64,000 bases of DNA from an uncultured Porphyromonas sp. (GCF_938046015.1 NZ_CALIXW010000045.1:1-64000), one strand, 5' to 3'. Shown: positions 8,169 through 17,763, counted from the stretch's first letter. Program-made: numbers and translations. The notes: a model not told the origin generated them from the letters alone.

Positions 8169-9437
8169 CTAGCGGATCTTCATCGAGACGATGGTCAGCA
8201 CGGCGAGGATGATGCCGATGAGCCAGAAGCGCATCGTCAGCTTCGCCTCGGGGACCTTCTGCACAGGACGCTTCCAGAGGGCCTCAGTGGCGGCACCGCC
8301 AGGCAGCTGGAAGTGGTGGTGCAGGGGCGCCATCTTGAATACGCGCTGCCCCTTGCCGCGGGTCAGGCGGGTGAACTTGAAGTAGAAGCGCTGGATGAAG
8401 GAGGAGCCGAACTCCGCGATGAAGACCCCGCAGAGGATGAAGAGCAGTAGCTCCTTGCGGATGACGATGGCGAAGACGCCGATGATCCCCCCGAGGGCCA
8501 GGCTGCCCGTGTCGCCCATGAAGACCTGCGCAGGGTAGGAATTGTACCAGAGGAAGCCGAGGGTCGCCCCGACGAAGGTGGCGGCGAAGATCACCAGTTC
8601 CTCGGCGCCGGGGATGAACATCGTATTGAGGTAGCCCGCCATGTCGTGGTGGCTGGAGACGTAGGCCAGGATGCCGAGGACGAGCCCCACGATGGCGGAG
8701 CTGCCCGAGGCCAGGCCGTCGACGCCGTCGGTGAGGTTGACGCCGTTGGAGAGGAGCATCACCACACCTACGGTCATGATGATGAAGATACCCACGCCGA
8801 TGAGCTTGCGCGTGTCGCTATCGCCTAGGGGGATGAGCTCGGCATAGTCGAGGTTGTTGTTCTTGAAGCCCGGGATGGTCGTCTCGAGGCTTTTGCTATC
8901 GGTGGTCTCGAAGCGGATCTCACGGGCATTCCCCTCACGGACGACCTCGCTATTGCGCTTGATGACGACGTTGGGGCTGAGGTAGAGCGTGACGCCGACG
9001 ATGAGCCCGAGGAGCAGCTGCCCGAGGATCTTGTAGTGCTCCTTCAGGCCGTTCTTGTCCTTCTTGAAGACCTTGATATAGTCGTCGGCGAAGCCCAGCA
9101 GCCCCATCAGCAGCGTGGTGATGATCATCAGCTGGATGTAGATGTTGTCCAGCCGAGCGAAGAGGAGCGTGGGGATGAGGATGGAGAGCAGGATGATGAT
9201 ACCGCCCATGGTGGGGGTGCCCTTCTTCTGCTGCTCGCCCTCGAGGCCGAGGTCACGTACCAGCTCACCGATCTGCTTGCGCTGGAGGTACTTGATCATA
9301 CGCCCCCCCCAGATGGTGCTGATCAGGAGTGCGAGGATGACCGCTAGGCCTACGCGTACCGAGACATAGCTCATCAGGCGTGCGATCGTCGAGCTGTAGC
9401 CTTGGCTCGTGAGGTAGGCAAAGAGGTGATAAATCAT
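8169..9437 (-). CDS. mraY: phospho-N-acetylmuramoyl-pentapeptide transferase
   Basis: A 422-residue multi-pass membrane enzyme that transfers phospho-MurNAc-pentapeptide to undecaprenyl phosphate, forming lipid I on the inner face of the cytoplasmic membrane. About ten hydrophobic segments are visible. Family signatures include KGTPTMGG, the aspartate-rich FADDYIKVFKK, SNGVNLTDGVDGLA, VFMGDTGSLALGG and the C-terminal MAPLHHHFQLPG. The extra 60-70 residues over the E. coli length lie mainly in the loop after the third membrane segment (around NSEVVREGNAREIRF), as is usual in Bacteroidota. The ATG at 9437 lies 32 bases after murE on the same strand. Confidence 0.96.
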   Translation of the reverse strand: MIYHLFAYLTSQGYSSTIARLMSYVSVRVGLAVILALLISTIWGGRMIKYLQRKQIGELVRDLGLEGEQQKKGTPTMGGIIILLSILIPTLLFARLDNIYIQLMIITTLLMGLLGFADDYIKVFKKDKNGLKEHYKILGQLLLGLIVGVTLYLSPNVVIKRNSEVVREGNAREIRFETTDSKSLETTIPGFKNNNLDYAELIPLGDSDTRKLIGVGIFIIMTVGVVMLLSNGVNLTDGVDGLASGSSAIVGLVLGILAYVSSHHDMAGYLNTMFIPGAEELVIFAATFVGATLGFLWYNSYPAQVFMGDTGSLALGGIIGVFAIVIRKELLLFILCGVFIAEFGSSFIQRFYFKFTRLTRGKGQRVFKMAPLHHHFQLPGGAATEALWKRPVQKVPEAKLTMRFWLIGIILAVLTIVSMKIR

Positions 9438-9469
9438 AGGCTAAATGCTTAGAGGAGTAGGTGTGTGGC

Positions 9470-10936
9470 TTATGCTTCGGTGGCGAACTGTCCCTGCAGG
9501 ATCTCTCTGTCGTCGAAGTGATGACGTACGCCCGCGATCTCCTGATAGGTCTCATGCCCCTTGCCCGCGACGAGGATCATATCCCCGGGCTCGGCGAGCA
9601 TCGTGGCTGTGCGTATGGCCTCGGCACGGTCGGCGATGACCAGTGTATGGGCCAGATCCTCGGGACTGAGGCCTGCCTTCATATCCGCCAGGATAGCTAG
9701 CGGGTCCTCACTGCGGGGATTGTCGGAGGTGAGGATCAGGCGGTCGGAGTGCTGGGCGGCTACCTGAGCCATCTGGGGACGCTTGCCCTTGTCGCGGTCA
9801 CCGCCACAGCCGACGACGCAGAGGATACGGGCGCCCTTAGGCCGCAGCTCCTCGATGGTCTCGAGCACATTCAGTAGAGCATCGGGCGTGTGGGCGTAGT
9901 CGACGACGGCGACGTAGCCGCGCGGGGAGAGCAGCGTCTGGAAGCGCCCGTCGACAGCCGTGAGCTGGCTGAGCGCCACCAGCACCTCGCTGCGCTCTAG
10001 GCCCAGGAGGCGCGCTGCGGCGTAGACGGCCAGGACGTTGTAGACGTTAAATTCGCCGACCAGCTGGACGAGCAGCTCCTGTCCCTCGAGCTCGATGAGC
10101 GTGCCGTAGGGGTAGCTCTCGAGGATGCGGCTGCGGTAGTCGGCAGCGGCGCGCAGGGCGTAGCTGTAGCGCGTAGCGGCAGTATTCTGCAGCATCACGG
10201 AGCCGTTCTTGTCGTCGGCATTGCTTAGGGCGAAGGCACCCTTGGGCAGTCCATCGAAGAAGCTCTTCTTGGCCTTGAGGTATTCCTGCACGCTGCCGTG
10301 GTAGTCGAGGTGATCGCGGGTGAGGTTCGTGAAGATCCCGCCGCGGAAGGGGATCCCCGCTACGCGGCGCTGCGCCATAGCATGGGAGCTGACCTCCATG
10401 AAGACGTGCGTACAGCCTGCGGCGAGCATACGCGCCAGGAGCGCCTGCAGCTGCGGTGCCGAGGGCGTCGTGTGGGTCGAGGGGACGGGCTCAGCGTCGA
10501 TGTAGTTGCACACGGTGCTCAGTAGGCCGGCCTTGTAGCCGAGGCTGCGGAAGAGGCGCCAGAGGAGGGTGGCGATGGTCGTCTTGCCATTCGTCCCCGT
10601 GACGCCGATGACCTGGAGCTGCTCGGCAGGGTAGCCGTGCCAGGCTGCGGAGAGGAGGCCGAGGGCCTCAGCGGTTGAAGCGACCTCTATGTAGAGGACG
10701 CCGGGGAGCTGCTCGGCGGGGAGCTGCTGGACGACACAGACGCGGGCGCCTGCCTCCACCGCCTTGGGGATGAAGCTATTGCCATCGACGTGAACGCCCT
10801 GCAGGGCGACGAAGAGGCTGCCTGGGATGACGCTGCGGGAGTCGTCGGTGACGCTAGTGACCTCGAGCGTCTCGAGTTGCTCGGGGCTGGCGCTCGTACG
10901 GTAGTCGAGGTGCGCCAGTAGCTGGGAGAGTATCAT
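9470..10936 (-). CDS. murE: UDP-MurNAc-tripeptide synthetase
   Basis: A 488-residue cytoplasmic Mur ligase that adds the third stem amino acid to UDP-MurNAc-L-Ala-D-Glu. The ATP-binding loop is GVTGTNGKTTIATLL. THVFMEVSSHAMAQRRV and FTNLTRDHLDYHGS are conserved central blocks. The C-terminal domain has DYAHTPDALLNVL, VVGCGGDRDKGKRP and DNPRSEDP. The DNPR motif is the usual mark of diaminopimelate rather than lysine specificity. Length is normal. The ATG at 10936 follows ftsI by 83 bases on the same strand. Confidence 0.96.
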   Translation of the reverse strand: MILSQLLAHLDYRTSASPEQLETLEVTSVTDDSRSVIPGSLFVALQGVHVDGNSFIPKAVEAGARVCVVQQLPAEQLPGVLYIEVASTAEALGLLSAAWHGYPAEQLQVIGVTGTNGKTTIATLLWRLFRSLGYKAGLLSTVCNYIDAEPVPSTHTTPSAPQLQALLARMLAAGCTHVFMEVSSHAMAQRRVAGIPFRGGIFTNLTRDHLDYHGSVQEYLKAKKSFFDGLPKGAFALSNADDKNGSVMLQNTAATRYSYALRAAADYRSRILESYPYGTLIELEGQELLVQLVGEFNVYNVLAVYAAARLLGLERSEVLVALSQLTAVDGRFQTLLSPRGYVAVVDYAHTPDALLNVLETIEELRPKGARILCVVGCGGDRDKGKRPQMAQVAAQHSDRLILTSDNPRSEDPLAILADMKAGLSPEDLAHTLVIADRAEAIRTATMLAEPGDMILVAGKGHETYQEIAGVRHHFDDREILQGQFATEA

Positions 10937-11019
10937 CTGATGCTTGGTCTGTCTATTGTGAGGCCCTTCGGAGAGGGCAAGTGAGGACGGCTGCTCGGAG
11001 GGCGAGAGGCGGCGCTGGG

Positions 11020-13422
11020 CTAGGCCTCGTAGCCGAGCTGGAGGACGATTTCGCTGCCTCGGGCTGCGGCTGTACCTGCTGGGATGCTTTGGCCCGTGAC
11101 GTTCCCCGCCCCGATGAGCTGCACGCGGTAGCCGCGGCTGCGCAGGAGGTAGACGGCGTCCATAGCGCTCATGCCCCTGAGGTCAGGGATGCCCTGCGCC
11201 GCTAGTGGCAGCGCCGAGATGCGAGCAGCCGAATCAATGCGGATGTAGGCGGGAGCCTTCGCCCCGAGCTGCGGGGCGGGGAGTCCCATCTGTTCGAGGA
11301 GCTCCAGGAGGGGCTCCGTGCGGCCTGCGGCGATATGGCGCGTATAGGCCAGAGGCGAGGCCGAGCGGGGGAGGGAGTCCAGCGGGCGGGGCTTCTCCAG
11401 CGCTACGAGGCTCTCGGCGATGCGGCGGATGATGGGGGCGGCCATTACCCCCCCACCTGCGCTGTAGCGAGGCGATGGAGCACGAATCACGGCGATGCAG
11501 GAGTAGCGAGGTGCCTCGGAGGGGAAGTAGGCGCAGAAGGATACCTGGTGGCGCACCTGCCCCAGCGAGTCGCGGTAGCCGTGCTTGCCCGAGAGCTGAG
11601 CCGTGCCACTCTTGCCGCTGATGGCGACGTAGGCCGAGCGCGCCTTCTTCCCCGTGCCCTCGGTGACGACACGGCGCAGCATCTCCTGGATCGCCTGCAG
11701 CGTCTCGGGCTTACAGATGCGCTCCTTGAGCACCTTGGGCTCGATGTGCTGGGTGAGGCTGTCGCGGCGGCGTATCTCGGAGACGAAGTAGGGGCGCATG
11801 TAGCGTCCACCGTTGGCGATGGCGTTGAAGAAAGCCAGCGTATAGATCGGGGGGATCTGCGTCTCGTAGCCGTAGGACATCCACGCCAGCGTGGTGTTGT
11901 ACCAGCGGTTGGGGTTGTCGGAGCGCTTGCGCACGGAGGCCCGCTCCACGCCCTGCAGGTCGACCTCCTTCTGGAAGTTGAAGCCGAAGCCGAGCCTGCG
12001 GATCTTCTCGACGTACTCGTCGGGCTTGTCCTTATAGCCCTTGACGATGATCTTGGCGACCCCTACGTTGCTGGACTTGATGATGGTCTGCGCCACGGAG
12101 ATACGTCCGTAGCCGCCCTTGTCAGCGTTGTGGTCACGCACGACGCGGCCCTCATGCGGCCAGAGGCCGTTGCCGACGTCTATCGTGTCATTGGGGCGGA
12201 CGATCCCATCGTCCAGGGCCACCATCATGGAGGCAACCTTGAAGGTCGAGCCCGGCTCGGCCTTGTTGGTCATGGCCATATTGACCGACTCGCTGTAGGT
12301 GCCTGGGCTGCGCTTGACCTGCTCGAGGTTGGAGATGGCGACGATCTTGCCCGTCTTGACCTCCATGAGCACGACGGTGCCGCTCTCGGCCTCCAGCTGC
12401 TGCAGCTGCTCGCGTAGGGAGTGCTCCACGATGCTCTGGATGTCCATGTCGAGGTTGGTGACGATGTCGGCGCCGTCGAGGGCGGGCTCGTCGACGATAC
12501 GGCGGTAGCTATTGCCGTAGTAGACGCGTCGTGCCGAGCCGATACGGCCACGCAGGAGGTAGTCGTAGCGGAGCTCCAGGCCGCTCTTACCCTTGGAGAT
12601 ATTGTTCTCCCCCGAGGGCTGCAGCTGGCCGATGGTGCGGTAGGCGAGCGAACCGAAAGGGTAGATACGCTTGGTACGCTCGGTGCTGATGATCATCTTG
12701 GAGAGGAGGCTGGGGACGCGCTTGTTCTTGATGATCTTCGGCGCGAAGGGGGAGGAGGCCATCAGGATCTGGTACTGCTGGTAGCTGACGTCCAGATTGA
12801 TGACGGGTAGACCACGCTTACGCTGCTCTAGCCCTTTGCGCCAGCGCGCCTTGAGCTGCTGACGGGTGAGGCCATGCGCTTTGAGGTCGTAGATGCTGTC
12901 GATGAGTACCGCTAGGCGATCCAGTCCGTAGTCGAGCTCCTGCCGTGTGGCGTAGTACTTGGCACGCTCGAGGGAGTCCTGGTGTGTCTTGCCCGTGGGC
13001 AGGGGCGCGTAGAGCACCTTGAGCGGCTCAGAGAGGAAGTCCAGCCCCAGGCGATATACGGGGGTCGTGACGGCCACAGGGCGCTCGTCGCAGGCGAGGA
13101 TGGAGCCGCGCAGGGGGAGATCCTGCACACGCTTCTCACGCTGCACACGCTCAGCAGCAGCTCGGTAGCGTGCTCCCTCGCTGGAGTAGGAGAAGCGGAT
13201 CACGTAGATGATGATCCCGACGAAGAGCAGGGTGAAGCCCGCCATCACGATGGGATAGAAGTCCCAGACGAGACGGCGCCCCTTGAGCGTCTCTACCTCG
13301 TAGCGGCAGAAGGGGGCGAGCAGGCGGGCAAGTAGCGGGCTGAGCCTAGCCCAGAGCCAGGCGCGCAGGTTGCGGAGTAGCTGGATGAGCTGCTGGAGGA
13401 AGATGAGGACTTTGGACCACAT
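11020..13422 (-). CDS. ftsI: division transpeptidase (class B penicillin-binding protein) with PASTA domain
   Basis: An 800-residue class B PBP expected to crosslink septal peptidoglycan in the periplasm. It has a short cytoplasmic N-terminus and one membrane anchor near residues 55-75 (YPIVMAGFTLLFVGIIIYVI). The dimerisation region follows, with RGSILACDERPVAVTTPVY. The transpeptidase motifs are STFK in AEPGSTFKVASMM, SSN in IIKSSNVGVAK and KSGT in ISGKSGTAQLSG. One PASTA-like repeat ends the protein (IPDLRGMSAMDAVYLLRSRG). The cytoplasmic extension and C-terminal PASTA are normal for Bacteroidota. It sits between ftsL (20 bases upstream) and murE in dcw order. Confidence 0.94.
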   Translation of the reverse strand: MWSKVLIFLQQLIQLLRNLRAWLWARLSPLLARLLAPFCRYEVETLKGRRLVWDFYPIVMAGFTLLFVGIIIYVIRFSYSSEGARYRAAAERVQREKRVQDLPLRGSILACDERPVAVTTPVYRLGLDFLSEPLKVLYAPLPTGKTHQDSLERAKYYATRQELDYGLDRLAVLIDSIYDLKAHGLTRQQLKARWRKGLEQRKRGLPVINLDVSYQQYQILMASSPFAPKIIKNKRVPSLLSKMIISTERTKRIYPFGSLAYRTIGQLQPSGENNISKGKSGLELRYDYLLRGRIGSARRVYYGNSYRRIVDEPALDGADIVTNLDMDIQSIVEHSLREQLQQLEAESGTVVLMEVKTGKIVAISNLEQVKRSPGTYSESVNMAMTNKAEPGSTFKVASMMVALDDGIVRPNDTIDVGNGLWPHEGRVVRDHNADKGGYGRISVAQTIIKSSNVGVAKIIVKGYKDKPDEYVEKIRRLGFGFNFQKEVDLQGVERASVRKRSDNPNRWYNTTLAWMSYGYETQIPPIYTLAFFNAIANGGRYMRPYFVSEIRRRDSLTQHIEPKVLKERICKPETLQAIQEMLRRVVTEGTGKKARSAYVAISGKSGTAQLSGKHGYRDSLGQVRHQVSFCAYFPSEAPRYSCIAVIRAPSPRYSAGGGVMAAPIIRRIAESLVALEKPRPLDSLPRSASPLAYTRHIAAGRTEPLLELLEQMGLPAPQLGAKAPAYIRIDSAARISALPLAAQGIPDLRGMSAMDAVYLLRSRGYRVQLIGAGNVTGQSIPAGTAAARGSEIVLQLGYEA

Positions 13423-13442
13423 AGTGTACTGCGGGGAGGGGG

Positions 13443-13934
13443 CTACTTCGCCTCGGGGCTGGGGACTGGGAACTGTCCCGAGTCAATGAGCTGATAGGGC
13501 GGCTTGGTGGCGGGTACGAGCGGCAGCTGGTAGTCCGTCACGCGCTGGGTGATGTTGTCGATGTGGGTGCTCTTGATGAGCTCGGAGGAGATGAAGAGCG
13601 AGCGGAAGCGTATATCCTTGAGCTGGCGCTCTAGGCGGTCGAGCTGCTGCGTCTGGCTGCTGAAGTGGTAGGTCCATAGGACGCAGGCGATACCGCAGAT
13701 GAGGTAGAAGCCTGCCACCTTGAGCCAGTAGCGAGCCCGCGGATGTGCCAGTAGGTTGCCCTCGAGGGTCTCCCAGCCCGAGCTGGGGATCTCGCCGTCG
13801 GCCTCGTCCTCTTCACCAGAGAGGCGGTCGGCGGCGTCGTCAAGGGACTCCTCTAGGGAGGGCTCATGCTCCTGGAGGTAGGGGGCGCGCATCTGGTCGC
13901 GCTCGTCGCTGCTGGGCTGGGCGGTAGCGTTCAT
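13443..13934 (-). CDS. ftsL: FtsL-like division protein
   Basis: A 163-residue bitopic membrane protein. The first 75 residues are acidic and low-complexity. One membrane segment follows (WLKVAGFYLICGIACVLWTYHF, about residues 70-91), then a short periplasmic coiled-coil stretch (SSQTQQLDRLERQLKDIRFRS). Sequence similarity to E. coli FtsL is not visible; the call rests on size, topology and position between rsmH and ftsI, where Bacteroidota carry this gene. It probably scaffolds the septal synthase with FtsI. The ATG at 13934 is 17 bases after rsmH. Confidence 0.8.
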   Translation of the reverse strand: MNATAQPSSDERDQMRAPYLQEHEPSLEESLDDAADRLSGEEDEADGEIPSSGWETLEGNLLAHPRARYWLKVAGFYLICGIACVLWTYHFSSQTQQLDRLERQLKDIRFRSLFISSELIKSTHIDNITQRVTDYQLPLVPATKPPYQLIDSGQFPVPSPEAK

Positions 13935-13951
13935 CGGGGATCGGGGTGGGC

Positions 13952-14872
13952 TTAGCGGATACGTTCGGCTATGCGTAGCTTGGCGCTGCGGGAGCGGGGG
14001 TTGCGCTCCAGCTCTTCGGCGGAGGCTACGAGGGGCTTGCGGGTGATGAGGCGCCAGGCGCTACGGGCGGTGCCGTAGATCTGTGCCTCGGCCGAGTCGT
14101 CCGTCCCCTTGAGGAAGTTCTTCACGATGCGATCCTCCAGCGAGTGGTAGGTCATCACGACGAGGCGACCGCCGGGGCGTAGCACGCGGAGCGAAGCCTC
14201 GAGGAGCTCCTCGAGGGCCTTGAGCTCGCCGTTGACCTCGATGCGCAGGGCCTGGAAGATGCAAGCCAGCAGCTTCTTCTCTTGGTCGGGGCGCAGGGCC
14301 GGGCGTAGGGCAGCGATGAGATCGCCGACCGTCTGCAGCGGGGCGACAGAGCGCGCCTTGACGATGAGCTTGGCTAGGCTGCGGCTCTGCTTGAGCTCGC
14401 CGTAGCGGTAGAGGACGTCGGCCAGCTGCTCCTCCTCGTAGCTATTCAGGAGGTCACGGGCACTGAGGCCAGCCCTATTATTCATGCGCATATCCAGCAG
14501 GGGCGTCTCGTCCCTGAAGCTGAAGCCACGCTCCATCGCGTCGAAGTGATGCGAGGACACGCCGAGATCCGCAAGGATAGCGTCCACCTGTTCCAGTCGG
14601 TCGTAGTAGTCCATGAAGCGGGCGAGGTGGCGGAAATTGCTGGCGATGAAGGTGAAGCAAGGCTGCTGGGGAGCACGCGCTGCAGCGTCAGGGTCTTGGT
14701 CGAAGGAGTAGAGCATCCCTGCCCCCTGGAGCTCCTTCAGTATAGCCCGCGAGTGTCCTCCGCCTCCGAAGGTCACATCCACGTAGCAGCCCTCAGGCCT
14801 TAGCTGCATCCCCTCGAGACACTCCTGGAGCATCACGGGGACATGATAGTCTTCTGCGCGTACGATGTTCAT
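13952..14872 (-). CDS. rsmH: 16S rRNA (cytosine-1402-N4)-methyltransferase
   Basis: A 306-residue SAM-dependent methyltransferase (MraW family) that modifies C1402 in the decoding centre of 16S rRNA. Landmarks are YHVPVMLQECLEGM, the SAM-binding YVDVTFGGGGHSRAIL, FDQDPDA, ILADLGVSSHHFD, the RGFSFRDETPLLDMRMN block and VMTYHSLEDRIVKNF. I start it at the ATG at 14872. The in-frame TTG at 14893 lies in the promoter's -7 box, so it cannot be the start of the usual transcript. It is the first gene of the dcw run here; mraZ, usually just upstream, is absent. Confidence 0.94.
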   Translation of the reverse strand: MNIVRAEDYHVPVMLQECLEGMQLRPEGCYVDVTFGGGGHSRAILKELQGAGMLYSFDQDPDAAARAPQQPCFTFIASNFRHLARFMDYYDRLEQVDAILADLGVSSHHFDAMERGFSFRDETPLLDMRMNNRAGLSARDLLNSYEEEQLADVLYRYGELKQSRSLAKLIVKARSVAPLQTVGDLIAALRPALRPDQEKKLLACIFQALRIEVNGELKALEELLEASLRVLRPGGRLVVMTYHSLEDRIVKNFLKGTDDSAEAQIYGTARSAWRLITRKPLVASAEELERNPRSRSAKLRIAERIR

Positions 14873-14890
14873 AATAGCTACAATGTCTTG

Positions 14891-14898
14891 CAAAGATA
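14891..14898 (-). promoter_or_regulatory. -7 box of the rsmH/dcw promoter
   Basis: On the minus strand this reads TATCTTTG, a perfect match to the Bacteroidota -7 consensus TAnnTTTG. Transcription should start near 14884, about 12 bases before the rsmH ATG at 14872. No good TTTG is seen at -33. Confidence 0.65.
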
Positions 14899-15029
14899 CG
14901 AAAACTAGCAGGCTGCTGCCAGCCCACGCAGCGCAGAGACTGCGTGTCGCCCTCGTGTTTACCTCCGCCTAGCTACTCGGTGGAGGGGCGAGAGGCAGGG
15001 GGCGCACTTGGAGGATAGGGTAAGGGGTG

Positions 15030-15140
15030 CTGAGGGATATCAGTCAGGCCGCTGAGGGGCATCCGTGGTGGGGCTGAGGGCTATCAGTGAGGCTGGCGAG
15101 GGATAGCCCTCAAGGGTGCTCGAGTAAGGCCGCTGCCGCA
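15030..15140. repeat. 22-bp repeat array C (upstream of rsmH)
   Basis: Units start at 15030, 15052, 15074, 15097 and 15119: steps of 22, 22, 23 and 22 bases. Examples are CTGAGGGATATCAGTCAGG, CTGAGGGGCATCCGTGG and CTGAGGGCTATCAGTGAGG. The array lies in the gap 14899-15411 between the rsmH promoter and the end of the PBP1A gene. Apart from this array and the terminator at 15322-15354 I see nothing there. Confidence 0.75.
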
Positions 15141-15321
15141 CTGTGCCTCTGCGGACTTGTTCGCTGGGTGGCCTTGGGCGTGGCTTCTTGTCTTTACTTG
15201 TGCTGGCTTAGGGTAAGGCTAAGGGGCGCTTACCTTGAGCCTTAGACCAAGATCGGAGGAAGCTCTTTCCGCGGCTTCAAGGCAGGGCGTGGGCTTCCCT
15301 TACCTAGCCCCCAATACGACA

Positions 15322-15354
15322 GCAGCCACTCCCTCGAGCTGAGGAAGTGGCTGC
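15322..15354 (-). terminator. terminator downstream of the PBP1A gene
   Basis: GCAGCCACT (15322-15330) pairs perfectly with AGTGGCTGC (15346-15354), a 9-bp stem with a partly self-complementary loop. It lies 58 bases beyond the PBP1A stop. Confidence 0.6.
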
Positions 15355-15411
15355 GGGTAGTGGCGCCTCTAGGCGGGACGTGAGGCGGAGTAAGTCTGTG
15401 AGCGGCGGGGG

Positions 15412-17763
15412 CTACTCTACGGGAGGTATGTCGGAGCTGCTGCCCTCGCCTTCGCCCTCGAAGACCTCGACGGCCTCAGCCTCCTGCGTGTTGCCTCCAC
15501 AGGGGGAGAAGCCCTGCGGCATGCGGAAGGGGATACCCGTCAGGTAGCCCAGCGACTTGTCGCTGTAGACCTTCTTGAGGAAGCGGCCGAAGATTGGAAG
15601 CGCAGCGGCGGCACCTTGACCGAAGTTCATCGAGTTGAAGCGGACGCTGCGCTCTTCGCCGCCTACCCAGCAGCCTGCCACGAGGTCGGGTGTGAAGCCC
15701 ACGAACCAGGTGTCGCTGTTGTTCTGCGTCGTACCCGTCTTCCCCCCTAGGGGCATATCCAGGCCGAAGGCATAGCGTAGGCGGCTCGCCGTACCACCCG
15801 CGACGACGCTCTGGAGCATGTAGAGCATCTTGCTCGCCGCGTCGAGGTCGAGGACCTCGGTCGTCTGTGGGGCGAAGGTGGCCACGATGTTGCCATTCAT
15901 ATCCTCAATCTGCGTGACCATCAGCGGATCGACGCGCACGCCGTCGTTGACGAAGGTCGTATAGCCCGAGACCATCTCGCCGACGGTCGCCTCAGGCGTC
16001 CCGAGGGACATCGCCATAGCCTCCTCGATGGGGCCACGTAGGCCGAAGCTCTCCAAGAGACGCTTGAACTCCTTGGTCGAGGTGCGGCTCATCAGCTCGG
16101 CCGTCACCCAGTTGTCCGAGTTCTGCAGCCCCCACTGGATGGAGACCATCTCACCGACGCGGCGGTGGTTGGTATTGCGCGGCGTCCAGTACTGGCCGTT
16201 CTCGAGCTTGTAGCTCTTCTGTACGTGCAGCACTTGGTCACAGGGCGAATAGCCGTTGGCCATGGTGAGGGAGTAGAGGTAGGGCTTGATGATCGAGCCC
16301 GTCTGGCGGCGTCCGTCCGAGATCATGTCGTACTGGAACTGCCCGAAGTTGATCCCCCCGACGTAGGCCAGCACGTGTCCGTTGTGCGGGTTCATCGCCA
16401 TGAAGCCCGAGCGGAGGATGCCCTTCATGTAGCGGATGGAGTCGATGGGCGTCATCACCGTATCGCGGAGACCATTCCACGACCATACCTGCATCTTAGT
16501 CTTGCGGCGGAACTGGGCGAGGATCTCCTCGTCCGACAGCCCGTCCTCCTTATTGAGCTTCCAGCGGTCGGACTGCTTCATGGCGCGGCGCAGGATATCG
16601 TCGCGCTGCTGCTGCGTCAGGCTCGTGCTGAAGGGATCGCCGCCACGCGCCAGACGCTCACGAGTCAGTGCGGGCTGGAGATTGTCCGCTAGGTGCTCGC
16701 GCATAGCCTCCTCGGCGTAGCGCTGCATCTCGGGGGAGATCGTCGTGTAGATCTTCAGCCCGTCGGTGTCGATATTGTAGGGGGAGCCGTCCTTCTTGCG
16801 GTTCTTGTTGCACCAGCCGAAGAGGGGATTCTTCTCCCACTGGATGCTGTCGTCGCGGTAGCGGTCGTACTGCCAGGAGGCGTAGTCGCTGCGCTCGGGC
16901 TTGTCGGCCATCATGATCTTGCGCAGATGCTCGCGGAAGTAAGGTGCGATGCCCTGCTTGTGGTCGACGCGGTGGAAGGAGATCTGTATCGGCAGGCGGG
17001 AGAGGGAGTCGACCTCGGCGCTTGTCAGGTAGCCTGCCTTCTGCATCTGCTGGAAGACGGTATTGCGTCGCTCCAGCGGCAGGGGACTATTGGGGCGCAG
17101 GACGGGGTTGTAGATCGTGGGGTTCTTGCACATGCCCACGAGCACGGCAGCCTCCTGTACGTTGAGCTCCGCAGGCGTCTTGCCGAAGTAGGTAAAGGCG
17201 GCGCTACGTATGCCCACAGCGTTGTAGAGGAAGTCGAACTGATTGAGGTACATCGCCAAGATCTCGCTCTTGGTGTAGTAGCGCTCCAGCTTGGCGGCGA
17301 TGACCCACTCCACGGGCTTCTTCATCATACGGGTGAAGAAGTTGGAGCTCGGTGGGGAGTAGAGCATCTTGGCCAGCTGCTGGGAGATGGTGCTCCCACC
17401 GCCAGCGCTCTTCTGCTGCAGGATCCCAGTCTTGAAGATAGCGCGTGCCAGACTCCTGAAGTCTATGCCCGAGTGCTCCTCGAAGCGTACGTCCTCGGTG
17501 GCGATGAGCGCCTTGACGAGCTCAGGGGATAGGTCCTTGTAGTCGACGAGGGTGCGGTTGGTGCCGCTGTGGGCGAAGGTGCCGATGACCTCCCCATTGG
17601 ACGCCAGGATCTGCGAGGCGTACTTGTCGATCGGGTTCTGCAGCTGCTCGATGGGCGGCAGGTAGCCTATCCAGCCCATCGAGATGGCGAAGATACCGCC
17701 GAAGATCCCGAGCCAGGCCAGCCCGAAGGCCAGCCACAGCCCTAATTTTATCTTTTCCTTCAT
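15412..17763 (-). CDS. penicillin-binding protein 1A (glycosyltransferase/transpeptidase)
   Basis: A 783-residue bifunctional class A PBP that polymerises and crosslinks peptidoglycan. A single N-terminal membrane anchor (LGLWLAFGLAWLGIFGGIFA) is followed by the GT51 domain, with the catalytic glutamate in IATEDVRFEEHSGID and the GGSTISQQLAKML motif. The transpeptidase domain (about 430-740) has TGSIIKPY (the SxxK serine), SDN in LQNSDNWVTAEL and KTGT in LGGKTGTTQNNSDTW. The acidic tail (EVFEGEGEGSSSDIPPVE) is not catalytic. The ATG at 17763 fits the family start. A single-gene transcript is likely, with a candidate promoter at 17849-17856 and a terminator at 15322-15354. Confidence 0.93.
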   Translation of the reverse strand: MKEKIKLGLWLAFGLAWLGIFGGIFAISMGWIGYLPPIEQLQNPIDKYASQILASNGEVIGTFAHSGTNRTLVDYKDLSPELVKALIATEDVRFEEHSGIDFRSLARAIFKTGILQQKSAGGGSTISQQLAKMLYSPPSSNFFTRMMKKPVEWVIAAKLERYYTKSEILAMYLNQFDFLYNAVGIRSAAFTYFGKTPAELNVQEAAVLVGMCKNPTIYNPVLRPNSPLPLERRNTVFQQMQKAGYLTSAEVDSLSRLPIQISFHRVDHKQGIAPYFREHLRKIMMADKPERSDYASWQYDRYRDDSIQWEKNPLFGWCNKNRKKDGSPYNIDTDGLKIYTTISPEMQRYAEEAMREHLADNLQPALTRERLARGGDPFSTSLTQQQRDDILRRAMKQSDRWKLNKEDGLSDEEILAQFRRKTKMQVWSWNGLRDTVMTPIDSIRYMKGILRSGFMAMNPHNGHVLAYVGGINFGQFQYDMISDGRRQTGSIIKPYLYSLTMANGYSPCDQVLHVQKSYKLENGQYWTPRNTNHRRVGEMVSIQWGLQNSDNWVTAELMSRTSTKEFKRLLESFGLRGPIEEAMAMSLGTPEATVGEMVSGYTTFVNDGVRVDPLMVTQIEDMNGNIVATFAPQTTEVLDLDAASKMLYMLQSVVAGGTASRLRYAFGLDMPLGGKTGTTQNNSDTWFVGFTPDLVAGCWVGGEERSVRFNSMNFGQGAAAALPIFGRFLKKVYSDKSLGYLTGIPFRMPQGFSPCGGNTQEAEAVEVFEGEGEGSSSDIPPVE

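Noticed and set aside
7533..8450. 305-codon plus-strand frame over the DUF3109 and mraY genes
   Set aside because: Antisense shadow of two recognisable genes with a Leu/Val/Asp-rich translation of no family.
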